The notes beneath the pieces were generated by a model. It made no database searches, was not told where the DNA came from, and was given only the letters and a program-made list of their open reading frames with translations. Positions 21,401 to 32,850 of a stretch of 64,000 nucleotides of DNA are shown one piece after another. The DNA comes from Serripes groenlandicus. Its lineage: Eukaryota > Mollusca > Bivalvia > Cardiida > Cardiidae. Positions within the stretch are counted from its first letter, which is position 1. The number at the start of each line of letters is the position of its first letter. The position numbers and the translations under genes were made by a program. Location of the stretch: assembly GCA_031761405.1 (NCBI GenBank), contig JASEVX010000007.1, positions 27,120,859 through 27,184,858 of the forward strand. The letters run 5' to 3'.

Positions 21401-22530
21401 TATACTGATTTATACAGTGCACTATATACTTTGGGAGCAGTCGTTTCGTTTGCGGCGTCAGTGCAACTAAATGTGTATTAATTGTGCCCAAAAGGCCCAT
21501 TACAGGAATAGTGATTTTCGTCAAAAACGGTGCTAGACTACCCGTCTTAGTCCAAGACTACATCTTACGAATAGTAGTCGGGACCTATACTGTGCCACTA
21601 TATACTTTACGGGTAGTCGTGGCGGCGTATGCGGCGTCAGTGCCCAAATGGCCCGTTACAGGAATAGGGATTTTCGTCGAAAACGGTGCTAGACTACCCG
21701 TCTTAGTCCCAGACTACATCTTACGAATAGTAGTCGGGACCTATACAGTGCCACTATATACTTTACGGGTAGTCGTGGCGGCGTATGCGGCGTCAGTGCA
21801 ACTAAATGTGCATTATTTGTGCCCAAATGACCAATTATAGGAATAGTGTTGTCGTCGAATACGGTGCCAGTCTTCACCCTACGATTAGTAGTCAGGATAT
21901 AAACAGTACCACTATATACTTTGCGAGTAGTCACGACGTCGTATGTGACGTCAGTGCAACTATTTGTGTATTTATTTTTGCCTAAATGGCCTAATATAGG
22001 AATAGTGATTTTTGTCGAAATCGGTGCCAGTCTATCCGCTTGCGCGGCCGAGCACTCTCTGGGCGGTTTTCTTTTCCCGTTTTTTTTTTCTCCTCCAACT
22101 TCCCACTAATGCGGACTAAATACACTAGGTCTAGTCTCAGTCGATACGCCATAAAACACTTAACATTTATTAGTTCCAGTCTTCACCCTACGATAAGTAG
22201 TCAGGACCTATACAGTGCCAATTTATACTTTGCGAGTAGTCGTGGCGTCGTATGCGGCGTCAAAACAACTATAGGTGTATTATTTGTGCCCAAAAGGTCA
22301 ACTTTAAGTTGCCAGTCTACCCGTTTCAGTGCCAGTATACATCCTACGAATAATAGTGGGGACCTATATAGTGCCACTTTATACTTTGCGAGTAATCCTG
22401 ACGTCGTATGCGGCGTCAAAACAACTATAGGTGTATTAGTTGTGCCAGTCTCCCCATTTCAGTGCCAGTCTACACTCTACGAATTGTAATCGGGACCCAC
22501 AGAGTGCAACTATTTACTTTGCGAGTAGTC
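21400..22530. repeat. Satellite B array, beta spacer 1
   Basis: Period near 156 bp, shown by ATATACTTTRCGRGTAGTCG at about 21425, 21597, 21753, 21911, 22223, 22378 and 22508 (one gap is a double unit). Two adjacent units (21484-21800) are almost identical. Because the period there is a multiple of three, a 118-codon frame stays open; I treat it as a by-product. Confidence 0.78.
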
Positions 22531-22564
22531 GTGAATTTTTCCTTTATCTTATTTGTTTTTAAAA

Positions 22565-23075
22565 GTCGTCTGCTTTTCCCACATACAAACGTTTCCTGAG
22601 GCCTCTGCAACAGACTTTTGGAAACAAATAAGATAAAAGTAAAAATTGCTTGTAATGACCTAGACGTCCTTTTCCCACAATGTTTTGAACTTTATTCAAT
22701 AATCAAACTTATTTTTCATATGTTTGCCTAGGTGTCTTCAAAGTCGTCTGCTGCAGATTTCCGCTCATTACTTAATTTATATTCCATAGTTTTTACATCC
22801 CTGTCAACTATATATAAGTTGAATCCCGTTTAATTTGTAGCATGCCTTATTACAAACATGTTTACCCTGACAATAGGGCACCAGTCACAAAACTCCAAGA
22901 CTGACCTCAAATGATGGGAACCAACTACTATCATGTTCAACCCTTTCCCACTTGCACACGCACTTTGACGCATTATTGGAGAAGTGTGTTACAAGAAATT
23001 GCACTTTACGAACAACTTCTCTACTTTTCCCAAAGTGTTTATTTTTCTAGTCGTTCTTGCAGACGTAAACAACTA
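22565..23075. mobile_element. Two decayed MITE copies before lectin 2
   Basis: 22565-22757 has GTCTGCTTTTCCCACATAC and GTCGTCTGCTGCAGA arms. 22940-23075 is the short variant beginning AACCCTTTCCCACTTGC. They match 6665-7150. Confidence 0.5.
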
Positions 23076-23644
23076 AAACAAAAAATTAAGTTGAAGGTAC
23101 TTTCCGTATGTTCTAAATAATGTTCTAAACAATGAATCGTGTTCTTAAATTTGTTCTAATTTTTCGCCTTGAAATAATCGCTCTACCAACCTCATAGTAA
23201 CACAATATAATCTTGGTAACCCACTTATTTGTTCTTTGGTTGTTTCCTTAAACATTGAAAGTCCGTTAATTAAGTTTTAACTAACCATACAATAGCACGT
23301 TGATAAAGCTCTCTTATGTAATAACACACACTTTAAAATAAAGTCGGAATAGCTGTCTAATATCATTTTTGATCAATGTTTTGACCGATGTAAATTTGTA
23401 ACCAAGTTAAGCTCTATAGATAATATAACCTAAAAATAGTCCACCCAATTAGACAGTACCGAGATTCATGCAGTCTATAGGTGACCTAGACATATTTCAG
23501 TGCATGGAGAGGCACCAAATAGGTTTACATGTACTTTGAAAGAAAAAATAACTCTATCAAGGCTTTACTAACGGCAAGCAATGCCGCGAGAAACATATCA
23601 AACTTAAAACGCAATTATATATACGCTGTTTATCTGTTTAGAAA

Positions 23645-23911
23645 GCCGAGCCCCGGTAGCTCAGTCGGTAGCGACGCGGGCTGTCAATCCAGGGTTTGTG
23701 AGTTCGAATCTAGGCTCGGCCAACTTTCTTTCCGACGATTGACAAAAGTCAATACGACATACGTTATTCGTCTTCCACCACCAATGGGCTATGTGGAAAA
23801 GCAGCCAGTTGCTTTGGAAAATTGTTGTTTGGAGTACTGGTATGAGAAAACCTGGCCGCCGTGATATAACTGAGAAATTGTTAAAAACGGCGTTTAACCT
23901 CAATCAATCAA
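23645..23911 (+). mobile_element. tRNA-derived SINE (family 1) upstream of lectin 2
   Basis: Full-length: box A (TAGCTCAGTCGG), box B (AGTTCGAATCT), body, tail AAACGGCGTTTAACC, then CAATCAATCAAT. Flanks CTGTTTAGAAA and CTGTTTGAAAA form an imperfect target duplication. Unit 3 has the uninterrupted flank at about 37695-37705. Confidence 0.85.
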
Positions 23912-24089
23912 TCTGTTTGAAAAGTCACTTCTTCTTTAATATATAAAGGAAAAACTGGCAATCAATATCTAAAAAAATAAATTAACGCTATTTCTGCTTG
24001 TTTACGAAACATATTTAAATTGTCATTTTCATTCGTTCATATGTGGGAAGTGCATCGTTTGCCGTTTACGAAATGCTTGAAGAAGTAAT

Positions 24090-24485
24090 CCGCGTGAGCT
24101 AAATTAATTCGGATATTAGTCCGATCGGAAGTACCTCACTCAGTTTCCGCGTTACGTCACTATAACTGCGTTGTGTTAGTCCCCAGATTTTACCGGTTTT
24201 GTGCCGAATTCGGAACAGGAATATTTTTAAAAATAAACATGTTTTCATTTTTTCAACGATGTTTTTTTTAACACTTTTACCATTTTTCGGAATAGTTTTT
24301 CTACTAGTATTTTCAAATCGGATCTCAAAAGTCGTACACTTAAACAGTTTGACGTGCGGATCCTTCCATTGACTCTTGTTCTATCTAATTTAGAACATGA
24401 GGTCATACAGATTGCGAGGAATATCAGGGCAGCACGATAACACACATTGAACGATAAAGGTCAGCCATGTTTAATACTATAAAAA
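24090..24485 (+). promoter_or_regulatory. Lectin 2 proximal promoter with TATA box
   Basis: Copy of the conserved upstream block, with TTACGTCAC at 24152-24160 and TATAAAAA at 24478-24485, 65 bp before the ATG. Function inferred from position and conservation. Confidence 0.55.
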
Positions 24486-24549
24486 CCATGGTTATTGACT
24501 CTGATGGTAGTTACTTGGCTGTAGACGACACACACCTTCATCTAGGAAT

Positions 24550-27500
24550 ATGGGAGTTTCAACCGTTATATCTTTGATCAGCGTTTTGGGCGTGGGGTTA
24601 GGTAAGATTTTGATGTTTCTCATTACATTCTTGCACATATAACTTTTTACTAGTGATGTGCTATCTTCTATGTATGGTTTTGTTCAATCCAGCGTATAGA
24701 AAACTGTTTCGTTATTTAGTGTTAACGAATCATCCAATAATATTTCAAATTCTTTACTAGAGCTGCAAGTTGATTGGCGGGTGGCTGCCGTTAAATAAAG
24801 CTAACGACCTAACGGACTCGAGCTAACAAATGTCTCACTTCTAGATAACGCTTTAGACTCATGACGTTCTTCACTCTGTATATGGTTTTGTCCCGACTAA
24901 CAGATAAGTTTGCTAAAAGGTGCCAGTTCACCAATGTATTTGATATTCATACACTAGTCTTAATCGACATGCTCAATGTATTGGATATTTACCAAAACTA
25001 GTCTCTATTGACATGACCATTGCATTTGTTATGCACTTAACTAATCTTTATTAACATAACCTTTGTATATAATATAACTATTCTTTATCGATTTACCCAG
25101 TGCATTTGATATACACTAAAACAAGTCTTTATCGGTATGACTAATGTATTTGATATACACTAAAACGAGTCCTTTTCCATATGACTATTGTATTTGATAT
25201 ACAATAAAACGAGTCCTTTCCTATATGACTATTGTATTTGATATACAATAAAACGATTATTTATCGATATGTCTGATATGCACTAACAACTAAGCTTTGT
25301 CGTTTTAACCATTGTGTTAGATATGTGTACCTCCTCAAAACAATGATATCAAGGAGATGAAATAATACCCCGATTCGTCTCACGTGGTTCTATTGTTTCA
25401 GTGCTTGGCGCCTGCCCGACCGGCTGGAAGCAGCATGCTGGAAGTTGCTATAAATTCCAATTAGAGATACTGAACTGGGTTGAGGCTAGGGTAAGTTTTA
25501 TTGGTATCTATTTCGGGCTCAATGAGCAATCTGCGGCTTAACGCATAAACCCGAACTATACCGTGTACAACATCACCCCGGTTGTTTAGTGGTAGGAGCG
25601 TCCGCCGCGAGAGCGGGAGACCAAGGTTCTAATACGGGCCATACAAAAAACATTAAGATGGTAGTATTGGTTTCCCTCCTTGGCATTTAGGATTGCAAGG
25701 ATAGCATTACGACTCATGCGCTGGTGCCAGGTTAATCTTACTACCAGCACTAGTTATTTACCCACGAAACGCCGTGATATGACTAAATACTGTTGAAAAC
25801 GTTATTTAAACAAAACACACTTGACGTCGTTCATTGATTTACCAAATGGGTAGTGACTCGGTATTCGGTTGTATTTTGCGGGTTACAAATATTGATATCC
25901 GCTTGATTAATTGAATTTTAAAGTCGATTTGAACGGTATTTCAGTAATATCTATTGATATCCGCTTGATTAATTGAATGTTAACGTCGATTTGAACGGTA
26001 TTTCAGTTATATCTATTGATATCCACTTGATTAATTGAATGTTAACGTCGATTTGAACGGTATTTCAGTTATATATATTGATATCCGCTTGATTAATTGA
26101 ATGTTAACGTCGATTTGAACGGTATTTCAGTTATATCTATTGGTATCCGCTTGATTAATTGAATGTTAACGTCGATTTGAACGGTATTTCAGTTATATTT
26201 CGGCGGTAAGTTAGTCTGATGTGTGTTTTAAGACTTTCTCGCATCTGTATGCCATACAAAATGATTCATAAGCAACTGCCTACCATCTCACAAAGTATAT
26301 TAAGCATATTTGTGAAAGGTGAATGATGAATCGTAATTAATGAACCGGGTTAGAAATGACGACATCGTGATTAATAGACCCCCTGTGTTTCCGACTCAGT
26401 TATTATCGCGACTTAACTCTTTCCCACATACGACATATCTGCAGCAGACTCTGAAAACATCTAGAATTCCTAGAAAATTTGTGAAAATGAAGGTTTAATT
26501 ACTGAAAAGAGGTATAAATAAAAGTGTAATATTTAAATAGAGTTTGAAAACAGTGTGACAAAAGGAAAAAATGCTCATTATAAGCAATTTCTTCTTTTGC
26601 CACAATGTTTAAAAAAGTCGTCTGCTGTAGAAACGACAGAAAGCGTCTGCATGTGGGAAAGGGTTAAACATGATTTCATGCATCACGTATACAGGTCTGC
26701 AGCTTCTCATATTTTCTCGCGAATGTAGATTGATTTATAGATAGACAAATTGCAAACAAACGTCTGAAATATTACTGCTGTAAAGCAATTGCATGCCGTA
26801 AATACCATGTCTATAACAATGACGTAAAGCTTGAATACTTCCCAGGGGAAATACATATGTGATGGTTTAATAGATGTAATGTCAAACTAACGCTGAGTTT
26901 TCATCCTTTAAAATAACACCGTTGTTTTGACATAAACTTATTCTATTGTTCCCAACAACGTATTTTTTTTTATTTATTTCTTTAAGTGTCGAATTTATTC
27001 AGAGATTATTTCCAGTTTTGTACAAATAGTAAATCCGCTCGATGATACAGAAGTTCGTTGACTCCTCTGTTGCTGCAGGCGACTTTTAAATACAGTGTGT
27101 AAACATGTGAAGTTGCTCGTTGTGAACATTGTTTACCGTTTTCAACAATGTATTCGACTCTGTATCAGAAAACCCCAGTGTATCCTCATATGTTTTCGAA
27201 ACAATCGTCTTAAAATACTTCACACTGTTTATCAGGATCGAGAAGACCACTACTTATGAATATTACTCATTCGGACTGTTTCCGGTATCTACTCTATTAA
27301 CCCATTCCCACCTATAAACGCTTTTTGCCGCATCTGCAACAGACGACTTTTGAAAACAGTGTGACAAAAGGAGAAATTGCTCAAAATGAGCAATTTCCCT
27401 CTTTTCCACAATATTTTTAACTCTATTTAAATATTATACTTTCATTTATAGAGATTTTGAATATTTTTTGCAAAACGTTTCAAAGTCTTCTGCTGCAGAT

Positions 27501-28696
27501 TTGTTGTAAGTGGGAAAGGGTTAACAATAACAAATATGGAAGGTATACTACTTTTCATTTCTTTTTTAATTTATCCTTACTTTTATTTAAAGATATAACT
27601 GATAACATGATGAACATGTATTTTCATCAAACTTGAGATTAGTTTTGTAATATACGTTTGTCTTTTCTGTCGTGTATCTAACTTATGAAATTTATGAAAA
27701 AAACTATTCACGTGTTTTGATATATTTGTTCACAGTTGATGTGCAGAATGCACAAAAGCGATCTGATTGCCATAGAAACTCCCGAGGAACAAGCATGGTT
27801 CAAGAAACAGGTCTTACAGTTCAACCGTAAGTGAAATATAAACCGTTTCCTATCAGTCGCATTTTGAAGTATCTGCAGAAGAGCAGACACCTTATGAATG
27901 ATACGCACCTTCTCCCTTTGCCACGATTTTCTCAACTTTAGTACATCTAGCTTCGTAATCGTAACATGTTGCTCTAAATATATATTTCGGACACACAAAA
28001 AATACTCGTTATTGAAGGTCTAGCTGGCCTCCATACGGTTTGATCAGGATCTCCTGTCTGCGCTATTAACCCTTTCCTACATCCAGCAAATATGAAGAAG
28101 ACGACTTTGTGATCATCTAAACAAAAAAATGTAATGTCTTTGTAAATGAATGTAATATTACTGTAAGAAGTTGAAAACATTTTGGCAAAAGGAGAAATTG
28201 CTCGTTTTTGCAAGAATGTTTTCAAAAGTCGTCTGCTGAATATGCGTGAGAAAGCGTCTTCAACTGGGAAAGGGTTAACAAGCATAATGGAGATATAATG
28301 CAGAGCATGGTAACGATAACCGACTATACATGTATGTAATTGTAAACCATCTGTTGCGAACACTCTTACCACTACAAACATGATTCTTTAGAAACAAAGC
28401 GTGACGACGGGTTTTGGCTTGGAGCTACCGACTGGCTAAAGCAAAATGAATGGGTCTGGGAGTCCGCCAATAGCGCCCCCGTAACCTACATTGTGTGGGG
28501 CGTCCTGACAAACCAACAGCCCGGCAGCCCAACATACCAACAGCCCAACAACCGAAACGGTACCGAAGATTGTTTGGCCGCCATGAAGTTCTTTGAATAC
28601 GATTGGAGCGATGAATGGTGTAACTGGGAAAGACTTGGATACGTCTGCGAAATGCCGTATGTATATTGTGATAAACAATTGAACGTGCATACCTGA
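24550..28696 (+). CDS. Secreted C-type lectin domain protein, copy 2
   Basis: Exons are 24550-24601, 25402-25490, 27736-27826 and 28392-28696, with GT-AG junctions and the same lengths as copy 1, giving 178 codons. By my reading it differs from copy 1 at about six residues: Ser30Ala, Ala48Leu, Lys51Arg, Trp52Met, Asn109Thr and Asp118Asn. The signal peptide, the six core cysteines, QPN (128-130), Glu136 and WSD (149-151) are all kept. Intron 1 is the shortest of the four (800 bp) because the minisatellite is contracted. Nothing suggests it is broken. The ligand is unknown. Confidence 0.92.
24925..25325. repeat. Intron-1 minisatellite, copy 2 (contracted)
   Basis: About eight diverged units of the 45-bp repeat, ending abruptly near TTAGATATGTG. 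Several units present in units 1 and 3 are missing. Confidence 0.7.
25572..25810 (+). mobile_element. tRNA-derived SINE (family 2) in lectin 2 intron 2
   Basis: Head GGTTGTTTAGTGGTAGGAGCG with box B-like AGGTTCTAATACG, then the family-2 body and tail (AACGCCGTGATATGACT). Confidence 0.75.
25886..26204. repeat. Intron-2 minisatellite, 62 bp unit, copy 2
   Basis: Five fairly uniform units, the fewest of the four lectins. Later units read GAATGTTAACGTCG where other copies have GAATTTTAACGTCG. Confidence 0.85.
26413..26667. mobile_element. piggyBac-like MITE in lectin 2 intron 2 (first)
   Basis: TTAA at 26413-26416 and 26664-26667. Ends CTCTTTCCCACATACG and GCATGTGGGAAAGGG. Orthologous to 11460-11719. 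Confidence 0.8.
27297..27524. mobile_element. piggyBac-like MITE in lectin 2 intron 2 (second)
   Basis: TTAA at 27297-27300 and 27521-27524 bound a 220-bp element. Its centre is a strong hairpin (GGAGAAATTGCTCAAAATG opposite GAGCAATTTCCCTC). The site is empty in unit 1, filled in unit 3 and half-filled in unit 4. Confidence 0.9.
28066..28278. mobile_element. piggyBac-like MITE in lectin 2 intron 3
   Basis: TTAA-bounded copy orthologous to 12891-13103, with a mutated left arm (ATATGAAGAAGACGACT). Confidence 0.8.
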
Positions 28697-28939
28697 ATGA
28701 TTGACTCGAACCGCTGCATTCTAAAATAGGTTAATAGTGTACTTTGGTATCGGATTTTTGGTCTAAAAATGGGCTTAACCCATTCCAAAATACAATACCG
28801 ATGCAGCTGACAACATCAAAGTAAAACTATGGAATTGGAAAAAATGTTTTCAAAGGTAACTTGCTGCAGCGGCCTTAAAACGAGTCTGTATGATTGAAAG
28901 GGTTTAAAACCACTAGTAAGCAAAGAGTAATTTCAACAT

Positions 28940-29160
28940 CATAAATGGAAGAGTGTCCACCTCGTAGGGAGGTCGTGGGTTAGATCCACGGCCGGTTCAT
29001 ATCAACAACTTTAAAAATGGTTGTATTGCCTTCCCTTCTTTCGGGGTTAGCATTACGACAGACTGGCTGGTGTCAGGATAAATGGATCAGAAGTACTGGT
29101 AACTAACCCAGGAAACGCCGTGGTATTACTGAAAAAATGTTGAAAGCGGCGTAGAATACC
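28940..29160 (+). mobile_element. tRNA-derived SINE (family 3) downstream of lectin 2
   Basis: Head GGAAGAGTGTCCACCTCG, box B altered to GGGTTAGATCC, body and tail as in unit 1. Confidence 0.75.
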
Positions 29161-29259
29161 AAACATCATATCAATATCTTACAGCTTCGAGAGGAATCGA
29201 ATTATGATCGATGGGCGAACACACTTTGTATATGAAATAACATTTATGAATGGCATGTA

Positions 29260-29520
29260 ACAACGTGAAAGTAGCGCAATTTGTATTAGTCACAAGAGAA
29301 ATTTTAATTTGCAGACAATTGTATAACGATTCGAGCATTTAACAACATGACAATAGCGCATTTTGTATAAGCCAAACAAGGAATTTTAATTTGCCGTGTT
29401 GTATTTGTACGTGGTAATTTGCATATATGTGCACTGGAAACGTTCAAGTACATTTTACAATTTACAAAATATAATGAAATATGCCGACAATTGTATAACG
29501 ATTCGAGCATTTTACAACGT
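29260..29520. repeat. Tandem repeat of about 176 bp, unit 2 (1.5 copies)
   Basis: Same segment as 14060-14430, with one copy shortened. No coding potential. Confidence 0.55.
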
Positions 29521-29577
29521 TATTCTTCTATGTACAACTACAAAAGTAGTTTAAATTTTCAGTTGAGAAAAAAACAC

Positions 29578-29579
<2 letters not shown>

Positions 29580-29610
<31 letters not shown>
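29580..29610. repeat. Poly-C run of 31 bases
   Basis: An uninterrupted C homopolymer between AAAACACAA and ACAAACAAATAGC. Units 1, 3 and 4 have an A-rich stretch here (for example near 14470 and 44300). The opposite strand is a G31 tract. Confidence 0.9.
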
Positions 29611-30680
29611 ACAAACAAATAGCACATTAAATCTAATAAATTAAGAACAATTACACTGTATTGTATAAGAAATATTGTTTTTTTCGCAACATCAAGACGC
29701 CTTTGAAATAATTTTGAAAGGATCGTTCCAATAACAATACACAAGTGGGATAATTTGTTGATGAAATGTTTCTAATTTCAGAGAGAGCAACACTCCTATA
29801 GTTGGTTAGAATTGTCGTGTGTAGCGGTTTCTTCGCGTGTTTACATTGTTCATTATTTACATTGTTCATTATTTAGGTGAATAAACAGTCATATATATAA
29901 ATAATTTGATATTGGTTGTAATGTATATAACCCCCCAGCTGCCAGTCATGACCTTACGCTATCCAAATAAATGAAATTCAACAAATTGTTTTCACACCAT
30001 CATTATCCTGAGTCATCGAAAGCACACTGTGTTTGAGTTAATATGATGTCCATCACTTTTCTAATTGTTGACTGATTACAAAACATGCCCTCTTTGAGCT
30101 ATAATCAAATACACTACAATTCGGTTAGTCAAGATCTTACTATCTAATCGTTGAATAGTATGTTTACATAACACCAGTTGGGCGACAATTTCAGTTTTTG
30201 TCAGAAGGTAAACATAGCCTTACTGTAGACGCTGACGACTCTGGTAAGACTATGTGGACGCACGGGACCACCCGAGTCTTCACTGTAGGCGGAAACATTA
30301 AAACCCCAAATCGCCTGACGCGGCTCAATTTTTAAACACTGATAGGGAAAAAGAACTCGAATTTAATCTATAATCCTGACAAGTTTGTTTAACATATTAA
30401 GGGGACGGGAGAGAAAGGGCTACAAGTACCATACCATTTATCAAAAGAAGTTACATCTGTAGCCCTTCTAAGTTGATTGAGGTGTAATGCCGTTTTCAGC
30501 AGCATTTCAGTTATATCACAGTGACAGAGCACTTATTCCGGCTGACTTATCAGTTGTTTGACTCAGTAATATGACAAAGGCAGTCGGTCATGATTCCCAC
30601 GATCGGATCGAACTAAGGACACCCGCTTTTTGCACCCACTAACGACCCAGGAGAACATTTTATATTCACAGTCGGAAATA
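29611..30680. other. Lectin-transporter intergenic region, unit 2
   Basis: Counterpart of 14431-15732 with a deletion of about 90 bp near 30145. No gene seen. Confidence 0.45.
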
Positions 30681-30711
30681 TGTTGGGAAATGAAAGCAAG
30701 TTCTCTTGTAT

Positions 30712-31634
30712 TCACAATAGGGTTTGTAATATGTCGACTTTTGAACTCGCCACGCGAAGTTGTTTATCAAAGCGTTGTACAGCAACAGTTCCGAGCAGAA
30801 CGGAATTTATCCAATGTTGGACCTCAGCGGCTGTGAGTTGTTCCGATACTGCCAAAAAAGAAGAGGGTGCAGCGACACTCGCCATTGAGGCTAGTAAAGC
30901 AGAACGGAGGTAGGCGAGTGGGTTTTTTCTCCTGTACACGAAATAGAAACCAGGAATTAGTACGATAAACAGTATAGCGTTCTGATCAATGACTGTAGAA
31001 TGAACATACCACAGCTTTTAACAGATTGGTCTAGATTTTCTATCTTAGCTATGGGTGATACAATCAGACTGAGTAACCATATGAGCTTTGACCAAACTAC
31101 CCATTTCATTATGGTTATAGATATATGTCTGCCGTGATCCTGAAGAATTAAATAAATGTTTCGTTGGACCGTTGCATCTTTTTTTCACGCCAGTCCAATT
31201 AAAGCGTTGACAAAAATCAGACCGAGAATATTTGTACCGGAAGCTGAACCTAATTTTCTTCATTTTATCGATAAACCTTTCTTCAGCATATGCCGTCTGG
31301 ACCTTCTCAATGCATGCCAATACGACATTATTCGGAACAAAATTCCTAATTAGGTTGGCGATTACGTCCTGTGTCTCCTAGCGGGTCATGTCACTTGATA
31401 CGCGTGATTCGTCTTCGGCGTTGTAGGATTGAATTGAGCCGGTGATACAATATAATAGACCACTACGCCGACCACGATGCCTAGTGTTGACAGAGGCGAT
31501 GTATATTGCTGTGACTGTATATACTCGACCGTTGGACCGAGAATCAGTGGACGCTGTTGCAGTTATTACGCTTGACACGATCAGGGGTAAAATGGTGGAG
31601 TAGATTGCTCTCATGAATACATCGCCCGGAAGTC
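30712..31634 (-). pseudogene. SLC1-like transporter exon 2, copy 2 (most damaged)
   Basis: Starts at the conserved acceptor before GGACTTCCGG (31634). The TM2 region is recognisable (LPGDVFMRAIY, then ILPLIVSSVITATAS). A frameshift follows around 31480, a TAG replaces a codon at about 31378, and further indels follow near 31090-31290. A large internal deletion joins HWINS to VLLGTVAVQRF, which removes TM7, HP2 and most of TM8. There is no exon 1. Unlike copies 1 and 3 it keeps the wild-type SPIAK codons and, unlike copy 4, the Glu codon after TAA. It is therefore useful for telling ancestral from derived states. Confidence 0.88.
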
Positions 31635-31672
31635 CTGAAAGCAAACAAATATTATTTGAGCAATACAACATT

Positions 31673-31895
31673 TTAAAAGAGTCGTCTGAAATGGAAAATG
31701 AAACATCTGGAAATGAATCGAAGGATGATTTCAAATGGAGTTGAAAACATCGTGTCAAAATGGCATGTTTATCGTTTTTAAGGCAACTTGTCTTTTTTTA
31801 ATTTTGTTAATATGAAAAAAGAATATTCAAAATGTTTTCAATTCAAGAAGCAGACTGCTGTGGATGCTTCTTAAATCATATCAGGGAAAGGGTTA
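31673..31895. mobile_element. Hybrid MITE at unit 2/3 junction
   Basis: Left arm AGAGTCGTCTGAAATGG and GAGTTGAAAACATCGTG; right arm AATGTTTTCAATTCAAG, AGCAGACTGCTGTGG and AGGGAAAGGGTTAC. Same composition as the other two junctions. Confidence 0.55.
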
Positions 31896-32574
31896 CATTG
31901 GAAAGACAAAATCATTGTATGCACAATATGGAAACATGTTTATTCTTTATAATCAAATAGTTCTCTTTTTCGGTTGTAATACTGTTTTATAGCTTTTTCT
32001 GATATGATATGTACCGACAATTTTTACCTCGCTTGGACTGGGTCCCAGAAATGCTTATTTTGTAAGCGTGCCATTGGGGTCATGGCAGTGTTAGCTAAAT
32101 GTTCAAGTTTGTATACTATAAAGTCCAAATTCTGGCGAGTTTTGGTGTCCCATGGCAGTTCCTGTTGTTTAATAAATACTTGAAACCCTTTCTTTCCATA
32201 ATTCAATACATATACTGAACAGGTCTAGGTAAGAAAAATATCTATCAATACAAGTAAAATTATTGGGTAGAGTTGCAACATTGTGACTAAAGGTCTTATT
32301 TCTCATCATGGACATATTTTCGTTTGCTACACTGTTGTGAAAAGCAGTATGTTGTCTGGAGTAAGCAATTCCTACCATTACATTATAGGGTCAGGCAAAC
32401 AGCTATAGAGATAACATTTTTATGGACCAATCGGTTTAACCTTTCAAACTCGGAAAGCAGTTTGTTCCATTTTTCAAGTTGTATTGGTCCCTTGTAGATT
32501 TTTTCGAAATTCAGTTACATAGATAAAAGGAGGTGAACCATCTAAACGGCATTGTTGTTTCATTCTAGACATAC
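31896..32574. other. Alpha spacer 2, start; no gene seen
   Basis: Copy of 1066-1781, non-coding. Confidence 0.45.
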
Positions 32575-32850
32575 ATATGAGCAGTTCCACGAGAAAACAA
32601 ACATTATGGTATCTGCGTAATGTATCGACCCAGTTCAGCCTGCTCAGTTCGCGCAGGCTAATCCGGGCCGACACATTCCGTCTCAGAGGGATAGAGGTAC
32701 ATGTATAGAGTAATGATTCCTGAAACAGAAATCAACAGAAAGGCAAAAAGTGTCTGCCCGGGTTAGACTGCACGGCATGCTTAGGCTGATCCGGATCGAT
32801 ACTTAACGCAGAGTCCACAATGTTTGTTTTCTCGTAGAACGGCTCATACA
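32575..32850. mobile_element. Second foldback element, unit 3 (empty SINE site)
   Basis: Inverted ends ATATGAGCAGTTCCACGAG and TCTCGTAGAACGGCTCATAC, uninterrupted. Orthologous to 1782-2050. Confidence 0.65.

Noticed and set aside
21484..21840. 118-codon open frame with two internal repeats of about 52 residues
   Set aside because: It lies wholly in satellite B, where the local period is a multiple of three, and has no start context, splice signals or domain. The frame closes as soon as the period changes.
20035..22530. Regular repeats considered as a CRISPR array
   Set aside because: Units are long, diverged and contiguous with no unique spacers, and the DNA is clearly eukaryotic.
28436..28690. 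Minus-strand frame of 84 codons opposite lectin exon 4, repeated in all units
   Set aside because: Antisense shadow of a conserved coding exon.
29419..29622. Frame ending in a proline run
   Set aside because: Created by the C31 homopolymer.
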